Shown: piece after piece, positions 31,949-43,889 of the stretch
How positions within the stretch are numbered: position 1 is the first letter of the stretch
Layout: each line of letters opens with the position of its first letter
Source of the DNA: Favolaschia claudopus
Taxonomy: Eukaryota; Basidiomycota; Agaricomycetes; Agaricales; Mycenaceae
Reading direction: 5' to 3'
DNA: 64,000 nucleotides
Assembly: GCA_037176885.1 (NCBI GenBank)
Contig: JAWWNJ010000048.1
Coordinates: 744,001 to 808,000 of the forward strand
Translations under genes and position numbers: made by a program
The notes under the pieces: model-generated
What the model was told of the DNA's origin: nothing
The model's input: only the letters and a program-made list of their open reading frames with translations
Database searches by the model: none

Positions 31949-33399
31949 AGACGCGGCGGACACACACATTTGAGATGCGGCACACCGCGTTCAAATGCGG
32001 CACATGTGCCGAACTTGTTTTAACTGCGGCACACTTCCTAAACAGGTAGGAGTGCCGATTCTGTTTGAGTAGGAGGTCTGTGCGCATCAAATCAAGCAAA
32101 TAATCTACAATACAAGCAACGGGGAGCCAAATATTGATCCCACATTTCTTTCCCGTACCACGACATCCGTCGCCCCGACCTCTGCTACAAACGCGCCGCA
32201 ATGCGGATTCAACACACCGCCGAGGACTCGAGATACAGTGATCGTCTGCCGAACAAGGTCATCACGGAATTTGGAAGCTCGGTACGTGGGCTTCCCTATC
32301 GTGACAGCCGTGGACGCGTCTTGACGCGTCGAACACGTTCCAGAACTATACTCCGACCTCGTCCTATCCACCCAAATCAACCCCGACACGTGTCCGAGTC
32401 GAGGATAACGCGCCTGACGCGTCTGCAACGCGCCGCATCGACTGTACAGGTGCGAAACTGCATTTTCACTCAATCACTGTTTGCTAATTCATTCGTTGAG
32501 GCGCATATGTTTGCGAGTGCGGGGACCACCGGCTTCTAGAAGTCAAGCGCCGAGATCTAGAGACTGGCTCGGGAGATCGTGATTTCTCTGCACAGCACCA
32601 GACACGCCGTGACGAAGGAACTATAGCGGAGCAGAGAGCTGTTGAGTACATTCTTTATCTTATTTTTGTGCCCTTTCCAATCTGCTGACATATTCCAGGT
32701 TCGTACAGCTGATTCGCGATAAAAAAATGCTTCAACGTCGATAAGATTGGCGCGAAATGCAACGGCATATCTGTTGTCAGAGCTCAGAAGCAGGTAGGTG
32801 AGGACAATTCCGTTGTTCAGATGTATTCTTATGTTGCGTTAGACATCCAACGGTCATAATCATTTCGTCGGATGCAGCGGGTGGACCAAGGACTTCACTA
32901 ATCACCGAAGCTCTGTGCTTGCGCCTGATCTCGACGAAAACCTGATCATCACGGCTTTTCATGGTCAGTCTCTTCTCAACGACAATTCTAAGACACTCGC
33001 ATGCAGCGCCGTGATTGTGCATCCAACGACTGGATTAAAACAGCGCGCCTAGTTCTCACTATTTACTTACCAGTAATCTTCAGTTATCATATTTCTTCCT
33101 ATACCAACTGTATGGTCTTGATTATATTAGGTTTATATACTACTGTTGCATCGTTTTGCATTTACCACTGGGTTCATCGGACCCCGATGATGTCAATGCT
33201 AAAAACTTCTTCGACTTAGCAGCAGATCGTCATCTCGCCAACATCTCGCGGGAATGTTGGAGAGGCGGAAGTTACCGGAAGTGCTGCATCTGTTCTGGCA
33301 CATGTGCCGCAGGTGAGCTTGATGTGCCGCATTTGAGTTTGATGTGCCGCATCTGATTCGCATGTGCCGAATCTCAGGTGTGCCGTGTGCGCCGCGTCT
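31949..33399 (+). mobile_element. DNA transposon-like element with TIRs and subterminal TGTGCCGCA repeats
   Basis: Left end AGACGCGGCGGACACAC, right end GTGTGCGCCGCGTCT. Inside both ends the motif TGTGCCGCA / TGCGGCACA recurs about four times in opposite orientation, a typical subterminal array. Length about 1.45 kb. No clean target duplication was found, though CCCAGGGTG occurs just outside each end. The interior holds exon remnants of a protein, so it may be an internally deleted copy. Confidence 0.6.
32110..33050 (+). pseudogene. Exon remnants of a transposon-linked protein
   Basis: Pieces in plus orientation: QCGFNTPPRTRDTV (about 32200) | NYTPTSSYPPKSTPTR (32342-32450) | CECGDHRLLEVKRRDLET (about 32510-32570) | GHNHFVGCSGWTKDFTNHRS through VIVHPTTGLKQ (about 32850-33048). 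The last piece resembles a domain I associate with proteins near large Agaricomycete transposons (HFVGC..W and a VHP.TGLK end). Several in-frame stops lie between the pieces. The assignment rests on pattern memory only. Confidence 0.35.
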
Positions 33400-33454
33400 G
33401 TTCAATCCCGCCCAGGGTGAGTGGTATATACCACCCTCCACTCTCCTTCTTCAA

Positions 33455-33508
33455 TCTGATTCCACCACGGCCCATTGCTAATTAGAGTACCCGTAGTATA
33501 CTATTTCC
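33455..33508 (-). repeat. Inverted repeat arm, right (partner 28822-28876)
   Basis: See the left arm. A perfect palindrome GTGGTATATACCAC (33421-33434) lies just inside. If these are true terminal repeats the element would be about 4.7 kb and would contain the 31949-33399 element. Confidence 0.6.
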
Positions 33509-34659
33509 CCGTATACGCCTGGTTCTACATGATCGTAGTAAGTCTCGGAATGACTCGTTATCCATAACAGGTTGCGATCCATGATTTCCCATAAGTTCAA
33601 GCAGGGTGATGCTTTAGTCCTTCGATGAATCTGTAAAAGAAAAAGCTTCTATACATCCCCCCACCCAACACATCAAGGAAGAAGTGTCGCATCGTTGTCA
33701 TCGACACGTATTGACTCAATACGTTTCGAACTATCGGTAGACACGCGAGAAAATAAACTTCTATTTGAACTGAATAAGAACTGAACGTTTTTGTGAACTT
33801 TCAGGAGTAAATTGAGTATTAGGTATCTGCGACTGGCTAGTGGGCCGGACGAGGTAGTGGGCCGTTTTGTAATTTCAAGATGATGAAGTTAAGATGCCCC
33901 TCTACGCAGTCGATGGGTTCGAGTATGAGCTTGAGCGATGCTGTATGTGAGTTTTTGAGGGATTGTGGGAGGTTTTCTGTCGGGAGGGAGGCGTGTGAAC
34001 CCGAATTCTTATTTTTAGACCCCTCTTTTGCGCTCAGCAATCCCGTCGAACCACGAGACGAACCAGCATTCTGGAGATTCATAACTGGTCCTCAGACCTC
34101 AATGTATGCCTTCATATTCTTTACGGGGACAATTTACATCCCTGGTGCATATTTGAGGCATGAATACCTCTCTTGATCTCTCCAGAAAATCTGATAAACC
34201 TTCTAGGAGGTAGGAGCATATTTTAGACTCCCAGTTTGGGTGTCAGGTATCCTCCCTGAGCCGGTACGAGGCCAAAGATGCTTAGGTGGCCCAGAACCCA
34301 GTCGCTGATAATACCATTAACTACTCCTGTACTACCATACAATTGTAGTGATTACATCTATACGGAGGAGCCAAAGTTCGAGAGGATTGAGAGTAGGGAG
34401 TACTCGGACGTGCCGACAAGGCGTGTAGTATATTAGGCTGGCGATGGGGTAGAATGAAGTGACGCAGAAAAGGTAGTGCAAATTTGGTCAGAGCAAATGC
34501 AGGCAGACTTTGTGTCCGCACTGAAACACAAGACACGGCCTGAAGGAACCGATGTTGAAGGGTAGAGAAAGTCAAAAGAATACTCCATGGGGAATTCAGG
34601 TCAATGAGTTGACTTATAACAGTGAAGTAGTAATCCGTCCTCCGGGTAACGAATCCTGA
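33509..34659. other. Intergenic, nothing recognised
   Basis: Scattered short frames without splice support. Confidence 0.45.
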
Positions 34660-34975
34660 CTCCAACGACACCAAGGTCCATCGCGATGGGATATAGCGCA
34701 GCGACAGAGTAGGCAGAGAAGCACGTTCCGCCCCATCCCCCAAAACACCCTGGCAAATCCAGTGTACTGTCGTCTGCGGCACAAAAGTATCGAATTCGAC
34801 CGGCTAACGTATCTCGAGTCCCGTACGCCAAATAACGTCATAGCGATACCGGGAGCAGCAGCGTCGTATACAGAGACGCCCATCCCGAGGCATCCGATGG
34901 TGGGAGGTATCCGCGTTGAGGGGGAAAGGTGAAAGTATTTAGGTGGGTCTAGCACAGCCACCATGGATGAAGGTC
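34660..34975 (+). repeat. Dispersed repeat, copy 2
   Basis: Closest to copy 3 (39290-39640): shares GACCGGCT, TATCTCGAGTCCCGTACGCC, GCATCCGATGG and GCACAGCCACC in order; copy 1 is at 14915-15245. Confidence 0.65.
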
Positions 34976-36739
34976 GGAGAACTACACCACCATTTTATTC
35001 AAATGTCAAAATAATGTCCGAGGTCTGATGTCCTCGGAACCATGATTTGCGAGCTCCAACAGCTCTCAATTTCGGTATGTCCTCAGAAGCGTGGTTGGGA
35101 CAGTCTGTGGATGGTTGAAGGACATCCTAGAAGGTTGCCCAAATCTTAAGATATATACTGGAATCTTAAGCTCGTCTGATTCAACAAGTACTGTATTTGG
35201 AGTAGCTATATCCCCCAATAACTTACTTCTTGTGACCTAGTCTTGAATGCACAATGTATTCCAAGGAAGTTCTTGAAGTTCCTCGAGCGGCGCAACTTTT
35301 TGCTGCTGGACTCGGTGTCCACTGTCAAGCTCGAGAAAACGATGAAGTCCCCACATCGCATCATGACGTGGCATCATTGGCTTGACATGATGTTTGTCAT
35401 TGTCTCCGCTGCCACGTCGCTCTCTTGTCTTCTTCCCTCGTCCCCCCTCCAAGCTCCTCGTCTTTCACGACACCCCAGAAGGAAGCTCGAAGCCTTTGAT
35501 ACTGTCTCTCTCCTCAACATTCCTTCAAGCTTCAATCTTCAAGCCTCTTCAAGTCACGAAGATCTCTCCACCTCAGACAAGAGTCCGCAAGTCCGCAAGA
35601 TCCAAGAACACCACTGTGCAAGGCTGAGACTGCAAGACAACGGTCGCAAGAGTCCAAGGCTGCAAGCTGAAAACCTTCAAGAGTGTAACCCATGCAAACC
35701 TTCATCAAAGTCCTTGCCGTCGTCCTCCCCAAGCCTCTCTCAGCAACATGTTTCGGCCCTCTCCCCACCTCTCTTTCTCTCCATCTTCCGGAAAATCATC
35801 ATTTACTTCCGCTCCCTCCTCTTCTCCTCTCCCTCCTAGAATCATTTGTGTAGTCGCTCAATGTATACTCTTGTCGCTTGCAATACCATTTTTTTATTTG
35901 TATTTTGATCAAATTTAAGAAGCAATTCAAATATTATTTATGGCAAGCGCCGTCAGCAAACTGGCTCTAATGTCTTGGAGAGCTTCAGCGCAGAATGTCC
36001 CCAGGACATCATCGCCGACGGATTGTCTGGGAATCGATGTTTCGGTCTCCAGGGAATGTCTCGGAGATGTCAGCTAATAATCTCGGCTCCAGATCTTTCG
36101 GGATGATGGCCGGGGCAGAGACATCAAACAAATCACCAGCACCATCATGGGGAAGCTTGCTTCCCCATTCATCGGTATAGGGCTCCAAAATGCAGATGCT
36201 TACAAAATGACTGGGTGCTTTGTAAGCACAGCTGTAAGCACTGTGCGGGCCTTTCCTCGGACTTCGGATATCCAGCTGTCAGTGTCATGTGACCTCGGAC
36301 TGCGTGTACGGAATGAAGCAAGCTTCCCCTCCTATGTGGACCATTGTCCACATACCCAACATGTTCCCTACAAGATCTGGTGCAATTTAACCGCGGACCT
36401 TGCGCTCGGTGACATCGGTCACATTCGTAACACATGGAACACTGTAGTCTGTTATTGACCGCGAACGCTTGCACGGTCGCCCGTGTTATTACCAATCGTC
36501 GGAGTTTGAATTTATTCCCACGACTTGCTCCCTTACTTTCACCGTTGTACACCTTGCATGAGCAAACTTTGGCTGGGAAGGTACCTTCTATGATATATTC
36601 TAACAGGTCTATGAAGTAGGATTTACTATTTTCGTTCCCCAATGAGCCTAATTGAACGACCCGTGAGTTTGACAGGATTTGTCAGCAGGTTCTCAATCTC
36701 GTCGTTGGCTGAATATTTTGTCTAGATTTGACTGACAAG
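34976..36739. other. Intergenic, no convincing gene
   Basis: A Ser/Pro/Leu-rich plus-strand frame (35243-35839) has strongly biased composition and no recognisable domain. Confidence 0.4.
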
Positions 36740-36960
36740 GTTGTTCATTTTGAATTAAAAAAGCTCAGTGCGGCCAAATTTTTGCTTAAAACGCGCTTAA
36801 AGCTATGAAAAGGAGCCCAAGAAATTTCTGATTATGTAATAAGACGGGCGACGCATCGGCCGATGCACCTTCTCAACAGACTACAACAACCGCAGGTACG
36901 AGGATAATTTTTGTTGTAGCGTCTGTCTACGAGAGACTAGGAACACTGTGACCTACCAAA
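36740..36960 (+). repeat. Dispersed fragment related to the intron of copy A
   Basis: GAAATTTCTGATTATGTAAT, CCGCAGGTACGAGG and GTCTGTCTACGAGAGACTA match 11950-12075 in order and spacing. Confidence 0.55.
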
Positions 36961-37291
36961 ACAATTCAACTCGAACAGCGCTTCAAGCTACGAGAAATAG
37001 TCGGTAGAAGGCACCAAACATCTCTCTCTTGTAGAATATCTAATCCTGTTTTTTTTGCATGCCAATTCAAGTAAATCCGAGGCATCAACCATCAGGATAT
37101 TTACTGAAGAGCACATGGAGGGGCAAATTTTTCTTGGAGGAATGAACTATGTATGCTTCAAAGCTAATGGCAATATCATTACGAGTAAAGACTGCCCGGG
37201 AGGCACAAGCAAGCAGAAAAGCAAAATGTCACGCTCTTGCGGGGGAGAATGACAGCGTGACATCGAGCGCAAGGTTTACGGCTAAATTACA

Positions 37292-37422
37292 CCAGACGTT
37301 ATAGAGCAGCAGCCACGATCAAATTTTTCCATCATTCTGCCTCGCTATCATCTCGACATCTCAACATTGCCTATTGCGGTAGCGCTCGCAGAGCGCGAGT
37401 GGCTGCTGCTCATAACGTCTGG
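37292..37422. mobile_element. 131 bp MITE
   Basis: Terminal inverted repeats CCAGACGTTAT(A)GAGCAGCAGCCAC (37292-37316) and GTGGCTGCTGCTCATAACGTCTGG (37399-37422) differ by a single base insertion. The interior is AT-rich with no coding capacity. No target duplication is evident. Confidence 0.7.
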
Positions 37423-37708
37423 GTTCGAGACTAGTCAGCTAACAGCATCTGTCAAAACGTCCTACGGAGGTCCGGAACAAACGGTGGTGTAGCGTGCTTT
37501 TGACGCAATCGAGTCCGAGAGGGAGACAGCGACGACCCCGTGGTGTCTACCCAACGTACCATCAACATACCGCGTCTAGCTTCCATGGAAAAGATCCCGT
37601 CTCCAATGTGGCGACGACCTTCAAGTCGGGTCGGAAACGAAGAACCTGGTGGAGAAAGCAAGTCGCGTTGGGACCGCAAAGACACAGCACATCGCGAGAT
37701 GATTTAGA

Positions 37709-38761
37709 TTACATCCCAGCTGGTGGATGCAAGCTCAGGCCGCGAGATAGCTCTCCTACACTCGGCGTGGCGGCCATGGGAGACGTCTGTCTCGGAGCTG
37801 CGAGAGATCTAGAAAAAGCTCCAAACCGCCGTCCACTTGTCGCTCCAGCCCACGTCCCTCCATTGCCAACGACCACACGACTAATCGAGCGCCCAGGCAC
37901 CAACCCATCAACCATACCCTGCGGCCCAATGATCTCCCGCAAATTCGGCAACGAACCCACCGGCAACTCCGGAACCGGCTCAGAAGAATAATCCTGAATC
38001 ACATCCACCCCAAGTCTCTCCAACAGCGGAAACCTCTCCGCCACATGCGCAAACACCACCTCCGTATTCCGCACCACCCCAATCCTCAGATCCACGAGAT
38101 TCGGCAGGCTTATCCGTCGGGTGAACCCATCGAGCAGGAGCGCGTGCCTGCTGATGTCGAGGCGGCGTAGGTTGGGCATGGTGAGGTTCCCGCCGGAATA
38201 CGACACGGAGGACTTGTCCGGGATGTGCAGCCTGAGATCGCGGAGATGGGGTAGGCCGGCGAGCATGGTTAGGAACGCAGTGTCTACGGTGTATCGTTCC
38301 ATATCCAGGGAAGATAGATTGGGGTATATATGGAGTGTTTTGCAGAATGTCTCCATGATACGAGCGCGCAGCTTGTTAAACAGGCGTAGGTCCTCGATGT
38401 CGATATCCTGTTTCTTCGAGCTGAGGGCGTGCTCGTAGCCGAACCTGACCGTCCATGACTCGATCAGGGGTAGGGCAGCGAAGGAAGGGTCCGTCAGGTT
38501 CTCCACGCGGACGGCAGCTCTACGCATATAATCGAGACGATCAACGAAATTATTTTGGTCCAGTCCTTGTTCCATGGCGGCGAGGTCAAGAGACTGGTGT
38601 TTGAAGAGAAAAGGGAGAGATATGATGCGGAATCGTTTGCAGACGAGGGAGAGGCGGCTGATTTCACTGTAGGAGCAGAGATCCCAGCAGAGGAGCCAGA
38701 TCTCCGTGGGAACAAGGTCCACTGCCAGGGAACGCTCGGGGACAAGTCGGTCTTGGACCAT
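37709..38761 (-). CDS. F-box / leucine-rich-repeat-like protein (short form)
   Basis: The F-box lies at the very N-terminus (LVPTEIWLLCWDLCSYSEIS then RLSLVCKRFRIISLPFLFKH). Leucine-rich segments follow (LPHLRDLRLHIPDK, MPNLRRLDISRH, LPNLVDLRIGV). F-box proteins normally recruit substrates to SCF ubiquitin ligases through Skp1. I chose ATG 38761 because the paralogue at 43890-45486 starts just before its F-box; an in-frame ATG at 38926 would add a low-complexity leader. The product is about 350 residues against 507 for the paralogue. The last ~55 residues lose the leucine pattern, so the 3' end may be truncated or frame-shifted. Confidence 0.75.
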   Translation of the reverse strand: MVQDRLVPERSLAVDLVPTEIWLLCWDLCSYSEISRLSLVCKRFRIISLPFLFKHQSLDLAAMEQGLDQNNFVDRLDYMRRAAVRVENLTDPSFAALPLIESWTVRFGYEHALSSKKQDIDIEDLRLFNKLRARIMETFCKTLHIYPNLSSLDMERYTVDTAFLTMLAGLPHLRDLRLHIPDKSSVSYSGGNLTMPNLRRLDISRHALLLDGFTRRISLPNLVDLRIGVVRNTEVVFAHVAERFPLLERLGVDVIQDYSSEPVPELPVGSLPNLREIIGPQGMVDGLVPGRSISRVVVGNGGTWAGATSGRRFGAFSRSLAAPRQTSPMAATPSVGELSRGLSLHPPAGM

Positions 38762-38926
38762 GGCGATGGAGGAGGGAGATGGTGAGCGGTGGCGGTAGGT
38801 AGATGGGAGAGATATATGAAGGGTAATTTTACAGGGAGGCTGTGGTACAGCGGCGGACGTTGTCAGGGCATGCTGATGGTCTGATTCAGACCACGAAGCA
38901 ATGATAGCAGAGTGAGAACGCACCAC

Positions 38927-39289
38927 AAGGCAGAGAAACGCGCGCAGTTATACTGTTTCCGTCTATCTCACCTCAAGATCGGGAGGTGAGCAAGGACAAT
39001 TTATTATTCCCGTCTGACTGCAGTCCGATGATCTTCTCTGGTCTATGTCGCGCTTGTCAGTACACATTTCCGTAGCAGGAGATTACTGGCGTACGTTTTT
39101 CTGTCATCTTGTAGGTACGCAGACGAGGAGAGGCTATGCGTCTTGTCCTCGAGACTAGATCACCATCGCCTATGTCCATCCACCGCATCCACATACATTC
39201 ACTCAGCGTCGTTCCCAGCCGGTGGTACGCGGGAAACAACCACGGTTCCCAAGAAGGCGATAGGCAGGGAATACGGAACGAAGGGGAGG
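38927..39289. other. Upstream region of the short F-box gene
   Basis: No gene or clear promoter motif recognised. Confidence 0.4.
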
Positions 39290-39640
39290 TCTTCCCTACT
39301 CCGTCCCTCCGGCTAACAAATCTTCATCCACAAATCGCAACGAGCACCGCGGCAGACTCTCTAGTAGTCGCGCCATACAGTAAACAGCACATCCCGCCCC
39401 CTCCACCAGAGCAGCCTCACAGATCCAGGCTACTTCACATCAAAGTTTGTCGGATCCGACCGGCTGCTATATCTCGAGCCCCGTACGCCGAAGAAGACGG
39501 TAGTCATATGGGGAGAAGCGCCGCTGAGTACAGGGAAACGCATTCCGGGGCATCCGATGGACGAGGATTGACTGCGTCGAGGAGAAAAGATGCAAAAGAT
39601 CAGGGGAGGAGTGCACAGCCACCGCAATGAAGGTCTGCGC
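39290..39640 (+). repeat. Dispersed repeat, copy 3
   Basis: Shares GACCGGCTGCTATATCTCGA, CCCCGTACGCCGAA, TTCCGGGGCATCCGATGG and GCACAGCCACC in order with copies at 14915-15245 and 34660-34975. Confidence 0.65.
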
Positions 39641-41170
39641 GTACACAGGGAGAGAGTTGGCGATTTGACGGGTATGCGGCCCCGGGAAGCAGGGCATGCT
39701 TGTAGGGAGCGGAGAATGAGCGGTAGGGGCGCCACGAGGATAGCGGAGTGCAGATGAGGCGTCCAAGGCGGGATATTGGATGGAGACGAGTAGTAATCAT
39801 TTGATTCGTAGCCCATGTACGTAGGACGTATTCAGGAATGTAGCGTGTCGAGAGGAGGCGGCGCGGAGGTGTGGACGCGAGGGTCGAAGTAGGGTAGAGG
39901 CATTCGAATCGACGAGTCGAAGCAAGGCGACGCGAGCGCCGTGAAGTGAGGTTCGGTGAAACTAAGACGCGATGCAGGAAAGGTGATGACGATTGAAGTT
40001 GCCGCAAGGGAGTGTATAGCGGGGGGTGTAGAGCCTAGCATGACAATCAGACAGCTTCGGACCGACAGCGACTTGGATAGCGTCCAAGGCCAGAGGAAGA
40101 GCATTCCCCTACGCACTCGGCGGCTTGCTTTCTTTGCCGAACCAACGAGAGTACGGGCATGGGATCCTGGATATTGGGAACAGCGAGCCGGAGGGTCGTA
40201 CGGGCGACGGGTCGGATACGTCGTCTTGCGCTGCGTAATCGTCGATGTGGCGCATGATAGGCTTGAGCCCTGGATGATTGAGTAGCTCACAATAGCATAG
40301 GAATGACCTCCACGCGACATGTAGTATCTAGATTCTCGCAGTCATCATCGTCATCTCGTCGCTAATAGTGACGATTAGCCAAGCGCGAAGTACGAAGAGG
40401 GGGAAACGACGACACACCCAGAGAAGACTCACAGTTCAGCACGTCCCCGGACGTAGTTGGCTTCAGCCAACTCTGGAATGGAAAGAAACGCATCCCGTCT
40501 CTTGGATACCAGTCGAAAGCGAAGGGAACTCGATGACTTGCGCGATTTGTGGGGAGTGTTGCCGTTTGCTCAGACCATAGATGTCGACAGAGGCCCCTCA
40601 CATCTCCATCGCCGTTATCAGGATGATTTTTTGGTGACGAGCGAACTGAGTGTGAAGGCTTACAATTCTCTCTTGTCTACTAACTTGATGTGTTTCAATC
40701 CGTCTTCAGAGACGTGCTTCCCAAGGCAAGCTCATCACCACCGCACTCCTATCCCACATATCCAAACCATCCAGTGATTCATCCACTGCAAACGAATGAT
40801 GTCCGCGTCGGCGTCGCTCTTGGTTGCTATCGAATACAGAGCAAGAGCCGGAGAAATCCTTCTTCGAGTTAGAAACAAAGTGGGCGTGGAGAACGTCTCC
40901 CAGTGACTCGAGTTCGCTGCTCAGCAAGTGGAGCTTCGGCGGTTCAGCAGGGTTCAATGTCGTCCAGGTCGTCAATCAACGTGTTTCGGGAAAAACGATC
41001 CGAAGGCCGAATGATGAGATCATCATAAAAGCCGTAACGGTAGTAGGAACTTTGCTCATCCCCTCAACACCCCTTCTGACGACGCTCTCAATATTCCAGT
41101 GCACTCGAACTTCGCGCAACCCTTCCCTCTTGGAAACTTCAAGCGAAATTCGCTGATAAAACACACGAAA
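39641..41170. other. Intergenic, no convincing gene
   Basis: Overlapping frames on both strands (for example 39832-40320 minus) lack recognisable domains and intron support. Confidence 0.4.
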
Positions 41171-43182
41171 ATGAGGTCAGTAGACTCCGAGTTGACTGCG
41201 AGTCCCGAGTTTCTCGACATCAAACTGACATCTCATCTTCCTCAATCCAACAGAGCCCAGCTTCTAGAGGTCAGCTCAGGCTTTCTCTCTTTCAATCAAT
41301 TCACCAAATTCTGATCAGATTCAATTGACAGGCAAACAGAGAATCAGCCCGCCTCCACCAACTCGAATTAGACTCTCTCTTAGACGAAGCCGCTGCTTCC
41401 CACACCGAGGCCGAAGGCTTCACCCTCTACTCCACTGCAGCCTCTCTCCGCGCCAAAGCTTCCGGACTCTGGCGCATCGGCTCAGCCGGCCACTTCCCCT
41501 GGATGCGCTCCATCTCAGAAACCCGGGACGCCGTCTTACGCGAGTTAACTTGCGTCGAAAAAGCCATTGAACAGCTCGAATCGCGTTTCTCTCGAGTCAA
41601 TGCTATAACCGAAACCGACTCAATCGTAAAACCCTCGGCCCTCGAACGACTCCCACCCTACATCCTCACCGAAATATTCCGCTGGACTTTATTCCCAGAA
41701 TTACACGGCCACTACCGCGCCATCAGCATAAACGGCGGCAAAACCCACGTACCCACCGCCCCATGGCCCCTCACACACGTCTGTCAATCCTGGCGCACTG
41801 CCGCCCGCTCCGATCCATGGCTCTGGTCCCTTATCTGCGTGGATGTCCCGCCCGACTTCGATTCCGCAGGCATAGATATCCGCGTAGCGTACCCTCTCCC
41901 GGCGCTCAAAACTCAACTCCAACTATCCGGCACCGCGCCACTCAGAATCAAATTCCGTGTGGTCATCGAGGACTTGGATTTGACCTTGTATACCGACCAT
42001 CACATCGCCCTTCTCTCAGCTCTCACCGAGCACAGCAGTCGATGGACGCATCTGACTCTCTCATGGGGTCAAAATGCCCCCTTCCTTGATGTTCTGTCTG
42101 GAATCAGAGGCAAAGTTGGACAATTAAGGTATCTCTCCCTCGAAACGGAGGATTTGGAGGACAATGAATTATGGCCCACCATGCTCTCCAATAATCATAA
42201 CGTCGTCGCCCCGCCCCCGTCTCCATGGCCTTCCGAGCTCAATGATCTATTCGCCTCTGCGCCTTGCCTGACCAAAGTCGAGATAACGAAACCTGATCTA
42301 CTTCTCCCTTCCGAATCACATTCATCTGTGCCTCCTTCCATTAACTTAAAGTTCCCTTGGCCCAGCATCACTCACCTCCACATCCACGCGCTCCCAACGA
42401 TCCTCTTACAAATTATCTCGGCAACACGAGCAGCCCTGATCGAATGTGAATTGGAGGAATCCGAGGACGGCGACGAGCTTACCTCTGTTGCGACTCTCAC
42501 ACTCCCGCATCTCCTTCGCCTGACATGCAGCAGCGACTGTTCCCTCCTCCCATATCTCCACGCACCAAACCTCCACTCCCTCCACCTCACAACTTCAGGA
42601 GAGTCAACACACTTACCCTCACCCATCCACCTCTTCTTGGCGCGCTCCACCTCCCCCCTCCAAACCCTCCGCCTCTACTCCCACACCGACCACCGCCGAA
42701 CCTTCAACGAAGCGGGCGACCGCTTCCTCGCAGCCATCCCACCCACATGTAAAACAATAACCCACCTCGACCTCGACTGGAATCATCGACTCAGACAATT
42801 CCCCCGCCCCGCACCCCCATTCGGGAGCCCCAAATTCCCAACAAACGTCCTCCAATCCTTGTCCTTAACCCCCCACCACACTGACAATAGCACCCCCAGG
42901 CTCTTCCCCCACCTCACCTCCATCCGCATCGCCGCGCCGAAAAATCACGTCAAATCGGAATTGCTCGCGTTCGAGGAGGCGTTGTGCGAGATGGTCGAGT
43001 CGCGGTGGGATATACGAGTAAAACCACCGCTGCGGAGTGTTTGGATTCCTGCTTACATCCACTCGGCTGATGTCAGGGCGAGGTTTCGTGCGTTGAAGGA
43101 GAGTGGGTTGAAGGTAAACGACCCGGGGGAGTCGATGCCTAGTATTTTGGAGAAGAAGTATGGATATGGGGGATATTATTGA
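41171..43182 (+). CDS. F-box protein with N-terminal coiled region and leucine-rich C-terminal part
   Basis: Two exons: 41171-41269 and 41332-43182, joined in phase (QLLE to ANRESARLHQLELDSLLDEA). The product is about 650 residues. The N-terminus is a helical, probably coiled segment; the F-box follows near residue 140 (LERLPPYILTEIFRWTLFPE, then VCQSWRTAARSDPWLWSLIC), the arrangement of the large agaricomycete F-box family. The C-terminal part alternates leucine-rich strands and ends GYGGYY. An alternative short first exon (ATG AG spliced at GTCAGT 41176 to an AACAG acceptor) would give MRAQLLEANRES and is also plausible. Likely an SCF substrate adaptor. Confidence 0.85.
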
Positions 43183-43889
43183 GGGCGAGGCGAGTGAAAG
43201 AAATATCGTCGTCGAATTTTGAGTGGAGTTAGCTATCGAGTGGAAGTCTGTGCAAAAGACTAAATCTCGAGGTAACATGTAAAATCTTCATTTCTGTCAA
43301 AATAAATATATTTAACTCACACCCAGCATCCAATGATCAATCCTCATCCGGCTCCAGTACAACCGCCATCCGTGCCGCCAAAATCATCTGGAACGAGCAC
43401 CCGGCGTCCCCAGCCCAGAAATTGCGGAGAGACTACCTTGAGCGAAATCTGCAATTGTCAATTCATAGTGTTGTTCAGTGAATCCGATCAGGCAACACCA
43501 CTTATTACTCACAGCGCGCATACTGCCAATATACTATCATTCAGTCCGCAGCACCTTGAGTTACTCGCCGATGTCGGTGTGGGCCAGTGGCACGAAACAA
43601 AATTGTCGACAAAGGTAAGTAGGCGGCGGAACCGGTTACTCAATATCCGGTGATGCGCCTGATGCGCATATCGTAATTTTCTCGCAATTCGAGATTCTTC
43701 ATTAGGTTTAAAAAAATGAGCTTGTGATTCTAGATGCTTCTGATATCCAAACCATCCAGCGCACTTCGAATAGAGAACGAGCCTGCGAAAGGTTCCCAAT
43801 TCTCTGAACAGAAAATTACATGTTCAACAAACTATACATGTCTCGTGAGTTACAAATTGGCGACCAAGGAATGGGTAGCTAGGCTCGGT
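43183..43889. other. Intergenic between converging F-box genes
   Basis: AT-rich after the plus-strand stop codon. No supported gene. Confidence 0.4.

Noticed and set aside
28822..33508. Confident 4.7 kb transposon
   Set aside because: Arms match only over about 50 bp and no flanking duplication was found, so only the inverted repeat is reported.
35243..35839. 198-residue Ser/Pro/Leu-rich gene
   Set aside because: Low-complexity content, no conserved motif, no intron structure typical of the neighbours.
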